From NCBI RefSeq assembly GCF_001988955.1, contig NZ_CP014263.1, positions 1,612,001 to 1,676,000 on the forward strand: 64,000 bases of DNA, given 5' to 3'. Position numbers and translations under genes: made by a program. Below, one piece after another: positions 42,443 to 50,014 of the stretch (the first letter of the stretch is position 1; the number at the start of each line of letters is the position of its first letter). The notes beneath the pieces were generated by a model, which was given only the letters and a program-made list of their open reading frames with translations, did no database searches and was not told the origin of the DNA. The DNA comes from Spirosoma montaniterrae. GTDB taxonomy: Bacteria > Bacteroidota > Bacteroidia > Cytophagales > Spirosomataceae.

Positions 42443-43228
42443 TTACGCCGACGCGTCTTCAATAAAGTGCGACAGCACCAGATTGGCGAGGTCGGCGGCT
42501 TTTTTCTGTCGCTGCTGTTCCGTACCCTTCATCTGCACCGTGATCGACAGGATGTGATTGTTATAGAGCACGTGTAGTGCCTGTTTGGTGGGGTCCCAAA
42601 CGGCTTTATCGCCTACGTTCGGCATGGCAACAAACCGGCCCGCGCTCACAACGGGTTTAGTAAACTGCGTAGCTACCGGTGTTATGCCTGATACGGAGTT
42701 CGATGAGTCGTTGTTGGCCGTAGCATCCTCGTCAGCATCGGCAGCGGCCCCGCCTTCGGGTTCAATGGCTGGCCGTTCGGCACCCGTTCCTGCTGGTTCA
42801 GGCCCGCTCAGAGCCGGTTTCTGATTGGCTTCGCCCGATTGTCCTGACACCTGCCCGGCTCCACCCTGATAGTTTTTGTCGAAGTTATATTCGGCATGGT
42901 AAATTGATGGATAGGGGCGGGGGCCACCCAGGGCAAGACTTACTGTGCCGCCCGACCATTTGAACTGACAACCAGTCTGAGAATCCAATACGGTGAGTTC
43001 GTCGGTGGGCTTGATATCGAACATCTCCTGAATCAGCCCCTCATTCAATTGGTTACAGATTTCATCGTAGCCGAGCCGCTGGTCGGTGCTAAGTTGCCAG
43101 ACGCCCGTTACCTCTTTCGCCAGAATTTTGCTGCCCGTACCGGCGGCATCGTTGGCATCGTCGTTTTCGTGCTGACCACAGGCCATCAAACAAAAAGGCA
43201 GGGCCAAAAAAAGCAATTTGGTTTTCAT
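42443..43228 (-). CDS. Lipoprotein of unknown function
   Basis: 261 residues with a lipobox LMAC ending at Cys17 (MKTKLLFLALPFCLMACGQ). A first domain (VTGVWQLSTDQRLGYDEICNQLNEGL) and a last domain (KQALHVLYNNHILSITVQMKG) flank a low-complexity Glu/Ala/Asp/Gly/Pro linker (about residues 125-170). The last part may be a small alpha/beta fold. I recognise no family. It is probably anchored to a membrane facing the periplasm. Confidence 0.8.
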   Translation of the reverse strand: MKTKLLFLALPFCLMACGQHENDDANDAAGTGSKILAKEVTGVWQLSTDQRLGYDEICNQLNEGLIQEMFDIKPTDELTVLDSQTGCQFKWSGGTVSLALGGPRPYPSIYHAEYNFDKNYQGGAGQVSGQSGEANQKPALSGPEPAGTGAERPAIEPEGGAAADADEDATANNDSSNSVSGITPVATQFTKPVVSAGRFVAMPNVGDKAVWDPTKQALHVLYNNHILSITVQMKGTEQQRQKKAADLANLVLSHFIEDASA

Positions 43229-43366
43229 AAGAGCGGAGTACGTTTTTGTGTATTACCAAAATACCCGCTTAGTTGTTTTACCTTTTATCAATCGCAGACT
43301 ATTGAACCAACGGTAACGAGAACCGAACAAATCAAACAAGCCGCTGAGCGAATGGCAATCCCTGCT

Positions 43367-43374
43367 TACTTTTG
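43367..43374 (+). promoter_or_regulatory. Candidate -7 element for lpxH
   Basis: TACTTTTG fits TAnnTTTG and lies 18 bases before the lpxH start, giving a short leader. No good -33 box is visible. Confidence 0.45.
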
Positions 43375-43392
43375 CGTTGAATAATTCGCTGC

Positions 43393-44169
43393 ATGTCCAA
43401 CCTCGAACACATTCCGCTGCCCGCCGGTCGCCACGTTTATTTTGCTTCTGATTTTCACCTCGGAACCCCTACACCCGATCAAAGCCGTGCCCGCGAACAG
43501 GCCGTTGTTAACTGGCTCGACACCGTTCGTGCCAATGCCGAACTGATTTTCTTAGTCGGCGACGTGTTCGATTTCTGGTTTGAGTACAAACGTAGTATTC
43601 CAAAGGGATTTATTCGATTACAGGGCAAATTAGCCGAACTGACCGATGCCGGAACGCGCATTGTGCTGTTTACGGGCAATCACGACATGTGGATGCAGGA
43701 TTATTTCACGCAGGAAATGGGTATTCCTGTGTATCGGAATCCGCGTCAGTACGAAATCGGCACGAAACGATTTCTGATCGGCCACGGCGACGGCCTCGGC
43801 CCCGGCGATTTTACCTACAAACGCCTGAAACGGCTGTTTGAAAGCGGAGCGGGGCAGTGGTTATTCCGATGGCTGCATCCCGACGTGGGCATTACGCTGG
43901 CGCAGGCATGGTCGCGCCGGAGCCGCATCAGCAATCAGGAAAAAGGGGAGGAGTTTCTGGGTGAAGACCGCGAGTGGCTCATGCAGTACTGCCGTGAAGT
44001 AGAGCAGCGCGAACACCATGATTATTACGTATTCGGCCACCGCCACCTCCCGCTCGATCTGGCCGTGAACGACCGCAGCCGGTATATTAACCTCGGCGAA
44101 TGGGTATCGGCCAAAACCTACGGTGTGTTCGACGGCGAACGACTGAGGTTAGAAACGTGGCAGGGTTAA
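43393..44169 (+). CDS. lpxH: UDP-2,3-diacylglucosamine diphosphatase
   Basis: 258 residues of the calcineurin-like phosphoesterase fold. The metal-binding motifs appear in order: DFHLG (Asp20, His22), GDVFDFW (Asp57), GNHD (Asn96, His97), IGHGDGLGPGD and FGHRH. The FDFWFEY segment and overall length fit LpxH, which removes UMP to give lipid X in lipid A synthesis at the membrane surface. No other lpx genes adjoin. The toxin-antitoxin pair follows after 74 bases. Confidence 0.9.
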   Translation: MSNLEHIPLPAGRHVYFASDFHLGTPTPDQSRAREQAVVNWLDTVRANAELIFLVGDVFDFWFEYKRSIPKGFIRLQGKLAELTDAGTRIVLFTGNHDMWMQDYFTQEMGIPVYRNPRQYEIGTKRFLIGHGDGLGPGDFTYKRLKRLFESGAGQWLFRWLHPDVGITLAQAWSRRSRISNQEKGEEFLGEDREWLMQYCREVEQREHHDYYVFGHRHLPLDLAVNDRSRYINLGEWVSAKTYGVFDGERLRLETWQG

Positions 44170-44243
44170 GCAACATAACACGGAAGGCTACAAACTGGCA
44201 CGGCTTTTCGTGTAATTTTGTTCACCAGCAAAGAAAACAGCGT

Positions 44244-44462
44244 ATGGCAACGATCACAGTAGAGGTTCAGGACAAGAAACTGAAGTTTTTTAAAGAACTG
44301 CTTAACCAGCTTTCTTTCGTAAAAATTCGGGAAGACGAACCCGACGAAGATACCGACGAGCAGGTAATTGCCAACATACGTGAAGGTGTTCGACAAATGC
44401 GGTTGGTGGAGCAGGGGAAGATACAAAGTCGCCCGGCACGCGAGTTTCTGGACGAATTATGA
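44244..44462 (+). CDS. Probable antitoxin of a RelE/ParE-type pair
   Basis: 72 residues from ATG 44244. It begins with a beta strand (ATITVEVQDKKLKFF), followed by an acidic, helical C-terminal part (REDEPDEDTDEQVIANIREGVRQMRLV). This is the usual plan of small antitoxins that wrap a RelE/ParE toxin. Its stop overlaps the toxin start (ATGA at 44459-44462), implying translational coupling. I cannot assign a named antitoxin family. Confidence 0.78.
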   Translation: MATITVEVQDKKLKFFKELLNQLSFVKIREDEPDEDTDEQVIANIREGVRQMRLVEQGKIQSRPAREFLDEL

Positions 44463-44785
44463 TGTATCGCGTTGACAGTATCGAGCATTTTGAACGCGAA
44501 GCGAAACGGTTGAAAAAGAAGTTTCCTTCACTCAAAGAAGAGATCAATCGCCTAATTGATTCGCTTGAAAAGGACCCGTTTCAAGGCGCAGCTATGCGCG
44601 ACGGATTCTATAAAATTCGCTTGGGAATCAAATCGAAAGGCAAAGGAAAACGGGGCGGAGCGCGTGTCATCACGTGCGTGAAGGTCGTTGCCGAAACGGT
44701 TTTTTTGGTTTCGATCTACGATAAATCGGAACAGTCGGATATTGCCGACAGCGAACTGACCCGGTTGCTAACCGAATTGCCTTAG
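44459..44785 (+). CDS. RelE/ParE-family toxin
   Basis: 108 residues starting on the antitoxin stop. The basic first helices (FEREAKRLKKKFPSLKEEINRLIDSLEKDP) and the core strands (GFYKIRLGIKSKGKGKRGGARVITCV and VFLVSIYDKSEQSDI) are typical of RelE/ParE toxins. Whether it cleaves mRNA or poisons gyrase is not readable. It is the second toxin-antitoxin module in the window, unlike higBA in gene order. Confidence 0.84.
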   Translation: MMYRVDSIEHFEREAKRLKKKFPSLKEEINRLIDSLEKDPFQGAAMRDGFYKIRLGIKSKGKGKRGGARVITCVKVVAETVFLVSIYDKSEQSDIADSELTRLLTELP

Positions 44786-44804
44786 TAGTTGAAAGCAGAT
44801 AAGA

Positions 44805-45533
44805 TCAATTACCATCCTGCAAGATGTCCTTGCGGGTCATGTTTTCGCGAGGAGCTTTGTTGAGTTCGCTGCGGAATTCCTTGCTTTTGAAATCACCCCG
44901 TTTTACTGACCGGATGAAATTAGCCCACGCGAAGGGGTTCGTAAAGGCAAACGTGGTCATGTTGCTGCGCCCGTAGGCCGATTCGCGCCCGAAAAACTGC
45001 TGATTCACGAAATTCTGGTGGTTGGCAATGGCACCCATCGGCATGGTTGCGGCCTGTCGCATAATAGCCGCCGGGTCGGTGTTGCGGGCGAGGTTATCGC
45101 GTTCCATCTGATCGGGCAGTTTCAGACTAACAAATGCTTCCTTGAACAACTGCTCGGTGGCGTAGGGGTACACTTTTACCTCGGCCAGCGTTTTCACGTC
45201 TTCCTGCAACGCCACTACCGCCGAATAGGTCAGGTCAGAGAGTCGGCGCGGGATGATGTGGTACTGCGTTTTGAAGCCTACATAGCTGAAAATGATACTG
45301 TCGCCGGGGAAAACGGGTAGGGCAAAATAACCGTTCGGAGCTGATAATACGCCTTTTCCGGCTTTAGGAATGTAGATATAGGCATTGGGCAGCGGCTCGT
45401 TGGTTTTGCCGCCTGTAATGAAGCCTGTGAACGTTACCTGACGCTCCTGTCCTTGCGCGAATGCGACCGAAAACAGCCCTGCACCAATGAACAGGAATAA
45501 AACCAAACCCAGTAACGCCAGCAATTTCTTCAT
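44805..45533 (-). CDS. Secreted protein with CarboxypepD_reg-like domain
   Basis: 242 residues with a signal peptide (LLALLGLVLFLFIGAGLFSVAFAQ). Residues about 33-110 (FTGFITGGKTNEPLPNAYIYIPKAGKGVLSAPNGYF, IFSYVGFKTQ) match the carboxypeptidase-regulatory beta-sandwich found in SusC and other Bacteroidota envelope proteins. The rest is alpha-helical and polar and is seen in stand-alone proteins of this type. The role is unknown; surface or periplasmic location is expected. Confidence 0.86.
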   Translation of the reverse strand: MKKLLALLGLVLFLFIGAGLFSVAFAQGQERQVTFTGFITGGKTNEPLPNAYIYIPKAGKGVLSAPNGYFALPVFPGDSIIFSYVGFKTQYHIIPRRLSDLTYSAVVALQEDVKTLAEVKVYPYATEQLFKEAFVSLKLPDQMERDNLARNTDPAAIMRQAATMPMGAIANHQNFVNQQFFGRESAYGRSNMTTFAFTNPFAWANFIRSVKRGDFKSKEFRSELNKAPRENMTRKDILQDGN

Positions 45534-45620
45534 GAGCAGTCAATCAATTCACAAAATAAACGAGTAAAGCCCCTCCTTCGGTTCGTCTAACCAAATTTTA
45601 ACAAGAATTAAGCCCGACGG

Positions 45621-45767
45621 GTTGAATGATTGAATGATTGAATGAAGGCTACTACCTCAGCACCCCATTCAATCATTCAATCATTCAATCATTCAATCAT
45701 TCAATCATTCAATCATTCAATCATTCAATCATTCTATCACTCAATCATTCAATCATTCAACCATTCA
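45621..45767. repeat. Eight-base tandem array with an inverted left arm
   Basis: Twelve units of ATTCAATC or close variants run from 45667 to 45762; the first eight are perfect. A complementary GATTGAAT-type arm lies at 45621-45645, across a 21-base gap, so the whole can fold back. The array ends at the cdsA stop codon (45765-45767). Similar units form the repeat at 27408-27486. Copy number is likely to vary between strains. Confidence 0.9.
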
Positions 45768-46577
45768 GGCAAACAGTTTCAGAAACGAGATGATAAACGG
45801 TGCGGCCAGAATCAGGCTGTCGAAGCGATCTAAAAAGCCACCGTGACCGGGGATGCTCGTACCCGAATCTTTAATAGCTATGCTGCGCTTGAACAACGAT
45901 TCGACCAAATCGCCGTAAATACCCGTCACAACAATAATAGCCCCTACGCAATACCACTGCCAGGGTTGCAGGGTGCTGTCGTAGAAGGCCAGAGCCAGGG
46001 CCACGAGGGCGGCAGCACCCGCTCCGCCAATGGCCCCTTCCCATGACTTTTTCGGCGACACGCGCTCGAACAGTTTGCGTTTGCCAAAGGTGCGCCCGGC
46101 AAAGTACGCGCCAATGTCGCTCGCCCATAGCAGAAACAGACAGCCCAGAATAATAGTAGGATGATACGCCCCGCCCCGTAACGCCAGCACAATGAGCAGG
46201 GCAAACGGCATTGCCACGTAAATAATGCCCAGAAACGTGAAGCCAATGTTGGTGAATGGCTTCATATCACGCTTTTTGTAAAGCTTGATCAGGAAAATCA
46301 TCGACGACGCCGGGCAGATCAGAAAGTACGAATCGGTGTGTAAATAGCCTTTTTCAATCAAATAGGCTAATGCACAAACCAAACACCCGACCAGTGTACC
46401 GTAGGCCGTTAGCGGCTCGAAGCCGTCGAGACCCAGCAGCTTGTAGAACTCGCGCTGCGTCATGGCACTGATAAACGTAAAGAGCAGCGCGAACGTCCAG
46501 TCGGCGTACCAGATCAGAAAAATAATAAACGGAACCGCCACCACAGCGGCAAACACCCGCTGTTGAAGGTTCGACAT
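45765..46577 (-). CDS. cdsA: Phosphatidate cytidylyltransferase
   Basis: 270 residues from ATG 46577, one base after the stop of the DUF2007 gene (a start at 46598 would overlap it). About seven to eight membrane helices are present, with the family signature near the C-terminus (ESLFKRSIAIKDSGTSIPGH followed by GGFLDRFDS). It makes CDP-diacylglycerol for phospholipid synthesis. It is co-transcribed with the DUF2007 gene upstream. Its stop sits at the end of the eight-base tandem array. Confidence 0.94.
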   Translation of the reverse strand: MSNLQQRVFAAVVAVPFIIFLIWYADWTFALLFTFISAMTQREFYKLLGLDGFEPLTAYGTLVGCLVCALAYLIEKGYLHTDSYFLICPASSMIFLIKLYKKRDMKPFTNIGFTFLGIIYVAMPFALLIVLALRGGAYHPTIILGCLFLLWASDIGAYFAGRTFGKRKLFERVSPKKSWEGAIGGAGAAALVALALAFYDSTLQPWQWYCVGAIIVVTGIYGDLVESLFKRSIAIKDSGTSIPGHGGFLDRFDSLILAAPFIISFLKLFA

Positions 46578-46578
46578 A

Positions 46579-46809
46579 TTAGCTAAACGTCGCTTCATTA
46601 TCAAGGATAACTTTGGCAAGAATCGCGTCCTTAGCCATAACGTGCACTTCACTTTTGCCCAGACTCAGCGTGGGGTAGCTGCTGCTTTGGCTGTTCACGA
46701 CCACTGCCGGAATGTCGTGTTCGGCCAGCAGGGCTTTTGCCAGCTCGGCCCGATGCGGCAGCGGTGACGAATAAATTGATTCCCAGGAGTCTGAACCAGG
46801 ATTAGCCAT
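46579..46809 (-). CDS. DUF2007-type small protein with repeat-derived N-terminus
   Basis: 76 residues. The body (WESIYSSPLPHRAELAKALLA, EHDIPAVVVNSQ, GKSEVHVMAKDAILAKVIL) matches the DUF2007 family of putative signal-transduction proteins with a ferredoxin-like fold. The first eight residues MANPGSDS come from the left arm of repeat copy 2, which also supplies the ATG. It precedes cdsA by one base and is probably translationally coupled to it. Confidence 0.85.
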   Translation of the reverse strand: MANPGSDSWESIYSSPLPHRAELAKALLAEHDIPAVVVNSQSSSYPTLSLGKSEVHVMAKDAILAKVILDNEATFS

Positions 46810-46907
46810 GATTTTTAGGATTAAACAGAATTATAAATTCAACAAATCAACTAAGCGCAGCGTAGTATCTTGTTTTAATCTTGTAAATCATGGCTAATCT
46901 TGGTTCA
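46792..46907. repeat. MANPGS-type inverted repeat, copy 2
   Basis: Arms 46792-46814 and 46885-46907 match at 22 of 23 positions. Both arms are coding on the minus strand: the left gives the start and N-terminus of the DUF2007 gene (ATG at 46809), and the right gives the final residues and TAG stop (46894-46896) of the CPBP protease. The interior is AT-rich and retains AAGCGCAGCGTAG, related to the inner arms of copies 1 and 3. Confidence 0.9.
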
Positions 46908-47841
46908 AATGATTTTGAGATCTGAAAATTACCAGCAGCCCCGCCGTAACAACCCCAGCTATCAACCCTGCCCAGACCGGTACGGCTTCTGTACTGTCAA
47001 CATCGAACGAAACCAGTTTGCGTTGGTTCAGATAAACCATAAAAACGGTGAAGCCATTGTTGACAAAATGCGCCAGAATCGCCACCCACAAATTGCCCGA
47101 CCAGACGTACAGATAGCCAAACAACGCGCCCAGCAACATGCGGGGAAAAAAGCCAAGAAACTGAACGTGAATAGCACTGAACAGAATGGCCGCTACCCAG
47201 ATGCCGACATGAACGTTTTTGGTCCAATACGTCAGATTGCGTTGTAGGATACCACGAAACAACACCTCTTCGCCAATGGCCGGAATAACGCCGATCACGA
47301 GCAGAGCCACCAGTAGTTGCAGGGGTGTATTAAATGTGGTGAGATATTTGGTAAGCCCTTCAAGGTCTTTTTCCTTATCCCGAATCCATTGCTCAAGCGG
47401 AGCCAGCGTCTGGGGCAGATGCAGGTTGCGGTTCCAGTCGATAATCAGGCTGTCGAAGGGCATAAATGCGATGACAATCAGAGCCACCAGGCTTAGTCCC
47501 ACCACCGCCGATAGGGGCCGAACGCTGAACTGCGCCCAGTTTCGGCGTTCGATCCAGTACCAGTAAGCCAGTGCGGGCAGCAGAAACGTGCCGAGGTGAT
47601 TGACGGTCTGGAGCAGCATGATTTCGTACCACGCGCCGGGTTTCGTTGCCGGGCTGGTGGTCAGATCGAGCAGATAGGGCTGAATATCAGACACCGGAAG
47701 TCCTTTGGTCAGCACCAGTAAAACCGCCATCAGCATCGTACTGACAACACCCCCGATAAGTATAAAACCGATAAGAATCATCAGGCCGCCGAGCGTGGGC
47801 GGACGAGACGTTGCGTGGTTAGGTGCGTAGACGGATTGCAT
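46894..47841 (-). CDS. CPBP-family intramembrane metalloprotease (CAAX protease-like)
   Basis: 315 residues from ATG 47841; the open frame continues upstream but without family sequence. Eight or so hydrophobic segments contain the active-site motifs Glu191-Glu192-x3-Arg196 (GEEVLFRG), His225 (AIHVQFLGFFPR) and His258/Asn262 (LAHFVNNGF). The family includes prenyl-protein proteases and bacteriocin-immunity proteins. The last residues NQD and the stop come from the right arm of repeat copy 2. Confidence 0.89.
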   Translation of the reverse strand: MQSVYAPNHATSRPPTLGGLMILIGFILIGGVVSTMLMAVLLVLTKGLPVSDIQPYLLDLTTSPATKPGAWYEIMLLQTVNHLGTFLLPALAYWYWIERRNWAQFSVRPLSAVVGLSLVALIVIAFMPFDSLIIDWNRNLHLPQTLAPLEQWIRDKEKDLEGLTKYLTTFNTPLQLLVALLVIGVIPAIGEEVLFRGILQRNLTYWTKNVHVGIWVAAILFSAIHVQFLGFFPRMLLGALFGYLYVWSGNLWVAILAHFVNNGFTVFMVYLNQRKLVSFDVDSTEAVPVWAGLIAGVVTAGLLVIFRSQNHLNQD

Positions 47842-47968
47842 AATTTGTGTAAAAATACAAGTAATGCCGATAATTGTATGTATTACCTGTAGCATCAGGC
47901 TCAACACCAGGCGGAACCAAACGCGGGCGCAAATCGTAATTCGTACATCGTACCTGGTAAATACTGCT

Positions 47969-49006
47969 GTGGTTTCTATTGGCAACATTCAACTTCCCGA
48001 CTTTCCGCTACTGCTCGCCCCGATGGAGGACGTGAGCGACCCGCCGTTTCGCGCCGTTTGCAAGGCCAACGGAGCTGACCTGATGTATACAGAATTTATT
48101 TCGTCGGAAGGCTTAATCCGCGATGCGGCCAAGAGCGTACAGAAACTCGATATTTTTGAATACGAACGGCCCATCGGTATTCAACTGTTTGGCTCCGACG
48201 TACAAACAATGGCCGAATGCGCCCGTATTGCTACCCGCGCCAACCCCGACCTGATCGACATCAATTACGGCTGTCCGGTGAAGAACGTAGCCTGCCGGGG
48301 AGCAGGGGCCGCTTTATTGCAGGATATTCCGAAAATGGTGCAGATGACCGAAGCGGTAGTAAAAGCAACGCACCTGCCCGTAACCGTGAAAACCCGGCTC
48401 GGCTGGGACGATACCACGAAGAACGTAGAGGAAGTAGCCGAACGCTTGCAGGACATCGGTATCAAGGCCCTTACCATTCACGGGCGTACCCGGTCGCAGA
48501 TGTACAAAGGCAGTGCCGACTGGACGCTGATTGGCCGGATCAAAAACAACTCACGCATTCAGATTCCTATCTTCGGCAATGGCGACATCGATTCGCCCGA
48601 AAAGGCCGTGGAATACAAAAACCGGTATGGCGTCGATGGCGTAATGATTGGTCGGGCGAGCATCGGCTATCCGTGGATTTTCAACGAAATCAAGCATTTT
48701 GTGAAAACCGGGCAGCATCTGTCGGCACCCACCATTGCCGACCGCGTGGCTGTGTGCCGCCAGCACCTCGACTTTTCGATTCGCTGGAAGGGTGAGATTA
48801 CCGGTCTGTTCGAGATGCGCCGGCATTATGCCAACTATTTCAAAGGGCTGCCCGATTTCAAACCTTACCGCCAGCGGCTCGTTACGACCGATACCTACGC
48901 CGACACCCGCGCCGTGCTGGATGAAGTGGCTGAACATTATACGTCTGAACCAGGATTAGCCACGATTGACAAGATTAGTACAAGATTGTACGCTGCGCTT
49001 ACCTGA
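47969..49006 (+). CDS. dusB: tRNA-dihydrouridine synthase with repeat-derived C-terminal tail
   Basis: 345 residues from GTG 47969, which begins directly at the conserved SIGNIQLPDFPLLLAPMEDV. The FMN barrel has the catalytic Cys in NYGCPVKNVACRGAGAAL, then TVKTRLGWDD, IHGRTRSQMYKG and IGRASIGYPWIF, all characteristic of Dus enzymes of the DusB group. It reduces uridine in tRNA. From SEPGLATIDKISTRLY to the stop, the last 20 residues are encoded by the left arm and interior of repeat copy 3. Confidence 0.92.
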   Translation: MVSIGNIQLPDFPLLLAPMEDVSDPPFRAVCKANGADLMYTEFISSEGLIRDAAKSVQKLDIFEYERPIGIQLFGSDVQTMAECARIATRANPDLIDINYGCPVKNVACRGAGAALLQDIPKMVQMTEAVVKATHLPVTVKTRLGWDDTTKNVEEVAERLQDIGIKALTIHGRTRSQMYKGSADWTLIGRIKNNSRIQIPIFGNGDIDSPEKAVEYKNRYGVDGVMIGRASIGYPWIFNEIKHFVKTGQHLSAPTIADRVAVCRQHLDFSIRWKGEITGLFEMRRHYANYFKGLPDFKPYRQRLVTTDTYADTRAVLDEVAEHYTSEPGLATIDKISTRLYAALT

Positions 49007-49086
49007 CTTTGACTACATATGTAAGCGCTAAGCGCAGCGCATAAATCCTGTTTAATCCTGTTAATCGTGGCTAATCCTGGTTCAGA
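48944..49086. repeat. MANPGS-type inverted repeat, copy 3
   Basis: Perfect 24-base arms at 48944-48967 and 49063-49086 (core GAACCAGGATTAGCCACGAT). The left arm and part of the interior encode the C-terminal 20 residues of the Dus enzyme and its stop (49004-49006). The right arm carries the GTG start (49067) of the following exporter. The interior has an inner pair around AAGCGCAGCG. Confidence 0.93.
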
Positions 49087-49972
49087 TGGTTCAAATCATC
49101 GCCCGTTGTTGGCGTGGGTGCTGCTGTGTACACTTGCAGTAGTGTGGGGCAGTTCGTTTATTCTGATGAAACTGAGCCTACAAATCTTCACGTCGGAGCA
49201 GGTAGCTGCCGGGCGGATTATGCTGGCATGGCTGTTTTTTCTGCCGCTGATTGGCTATCAGGCCCGCCAGCCTGCGGTTCGGGAGACGGTTCGGAGTCGA
49301 TGGGTCTATTTGCTGATTGCCGGACTACTGGGAAATCTGTTGCCGGCCTTTCTGTTTGCCATTGCCGGGGCGCATCTGAACAGTTCGCTCGCGGGTGCGC
49401 TGAACTCGCTAAGCCCGCTGTTTACCCTGCTGATTGGCGCGGCTTTTTTTGGCGGCAGCATCCGGGCGCGGCAACTGACGGGTGTTCTGCTGGGATTGGC
49501 TGGCTCAGTTCTGCTCATCTTTTTTAGTGCAACGGGTGCGTTTTCGGTGAACGGCTACGCGCTGCTTATTGCGCTGGCAACGCTCTGCTACGGCCTGAAT
49601 ATCAACCTGATCGGCAAATATCTGAGTCACCTGCCCCCGCTGGTGTCGAGCGGCTGGATTTTCGCACTCATCGGTCCCATAGCCCTTGCGGCCTTACTCC
49701 TCACACCCTATAACCCGGCTATCTGGCAGGCCGAACACCGCTGGTCGCTGCTGGCTCTGCTGGTGCTGGGCGTATTTGGATCGGGGGTAATGACGGTGCT
49801 GTTCAACCGGGTTGTGCAGCTTACCTCGCCCGTTTTTGCGGCATCGGTCACGTATCTTATGCCGATTGTGTCGCTGGGCTGGGGCTTTGTGGCGGGCGAA
49901 ATTATTTATCTGCCGCAGTATATCGGCATGGGAATTTGCCTCTTGGGCGTGTGGTTAAGCAACCGACGCTGA
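49067..49972 (+). CDS. EamA/DMT-superfamily transporter
   Basis: 301 residues with ten predicted membrane helices in two EamA halves (LAVVWGSSFILMKLSLQIF opens the first; LATLCYGLNINLIGKYLS the second). The GTG start at 49067 in repeat copy 3 gives the N-terminus MANPGSDGSNHRP; an in-frame TTG at 49106 is the only close alternative. DMT proteins export amino acids, nucleotides or drugs. The substrate is unknown. Confidence 0.88.
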   Translation: MANPGSDGSNHRPLLAWVLLCTLAVVWGSSFILMKLSLQIFTSEQVAAGRIMLAWLFFLPLIGYQARQPAVRETVRSRWVYLLIAGLLGNLLPAFLFAIAGAHLNSSLAGALNSLSPLFTLLIGAAFFGGSIRARQLTGVLLGLAGSVLLIFFSATGAFSVNGYALLIALATLCYGLNINLIGKYLSHLPPLVSSGWIFALIGPIALAALLLTPYNPAIWQAEHRWSLLALLVLGVFGSGVMTVLFNRVVQLTSPVFAASVTYLMPIVSLGWGFVAGEIIYLPQYIGMGICLLGVWLSNRR

Positions 49973-50014
49973 TTTTTTTCGTTATACCTTCGAACCATTC
50001 ATCTACCAGCCCGC

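Noticed and set aside
45667..45762. A regularly spaced array that could be taken for CRISPR
   Set aside because: Units are only eight bases with no unique spacers and no cas genes nearby; it is a simple tandem repeat with an inverted partner arm.
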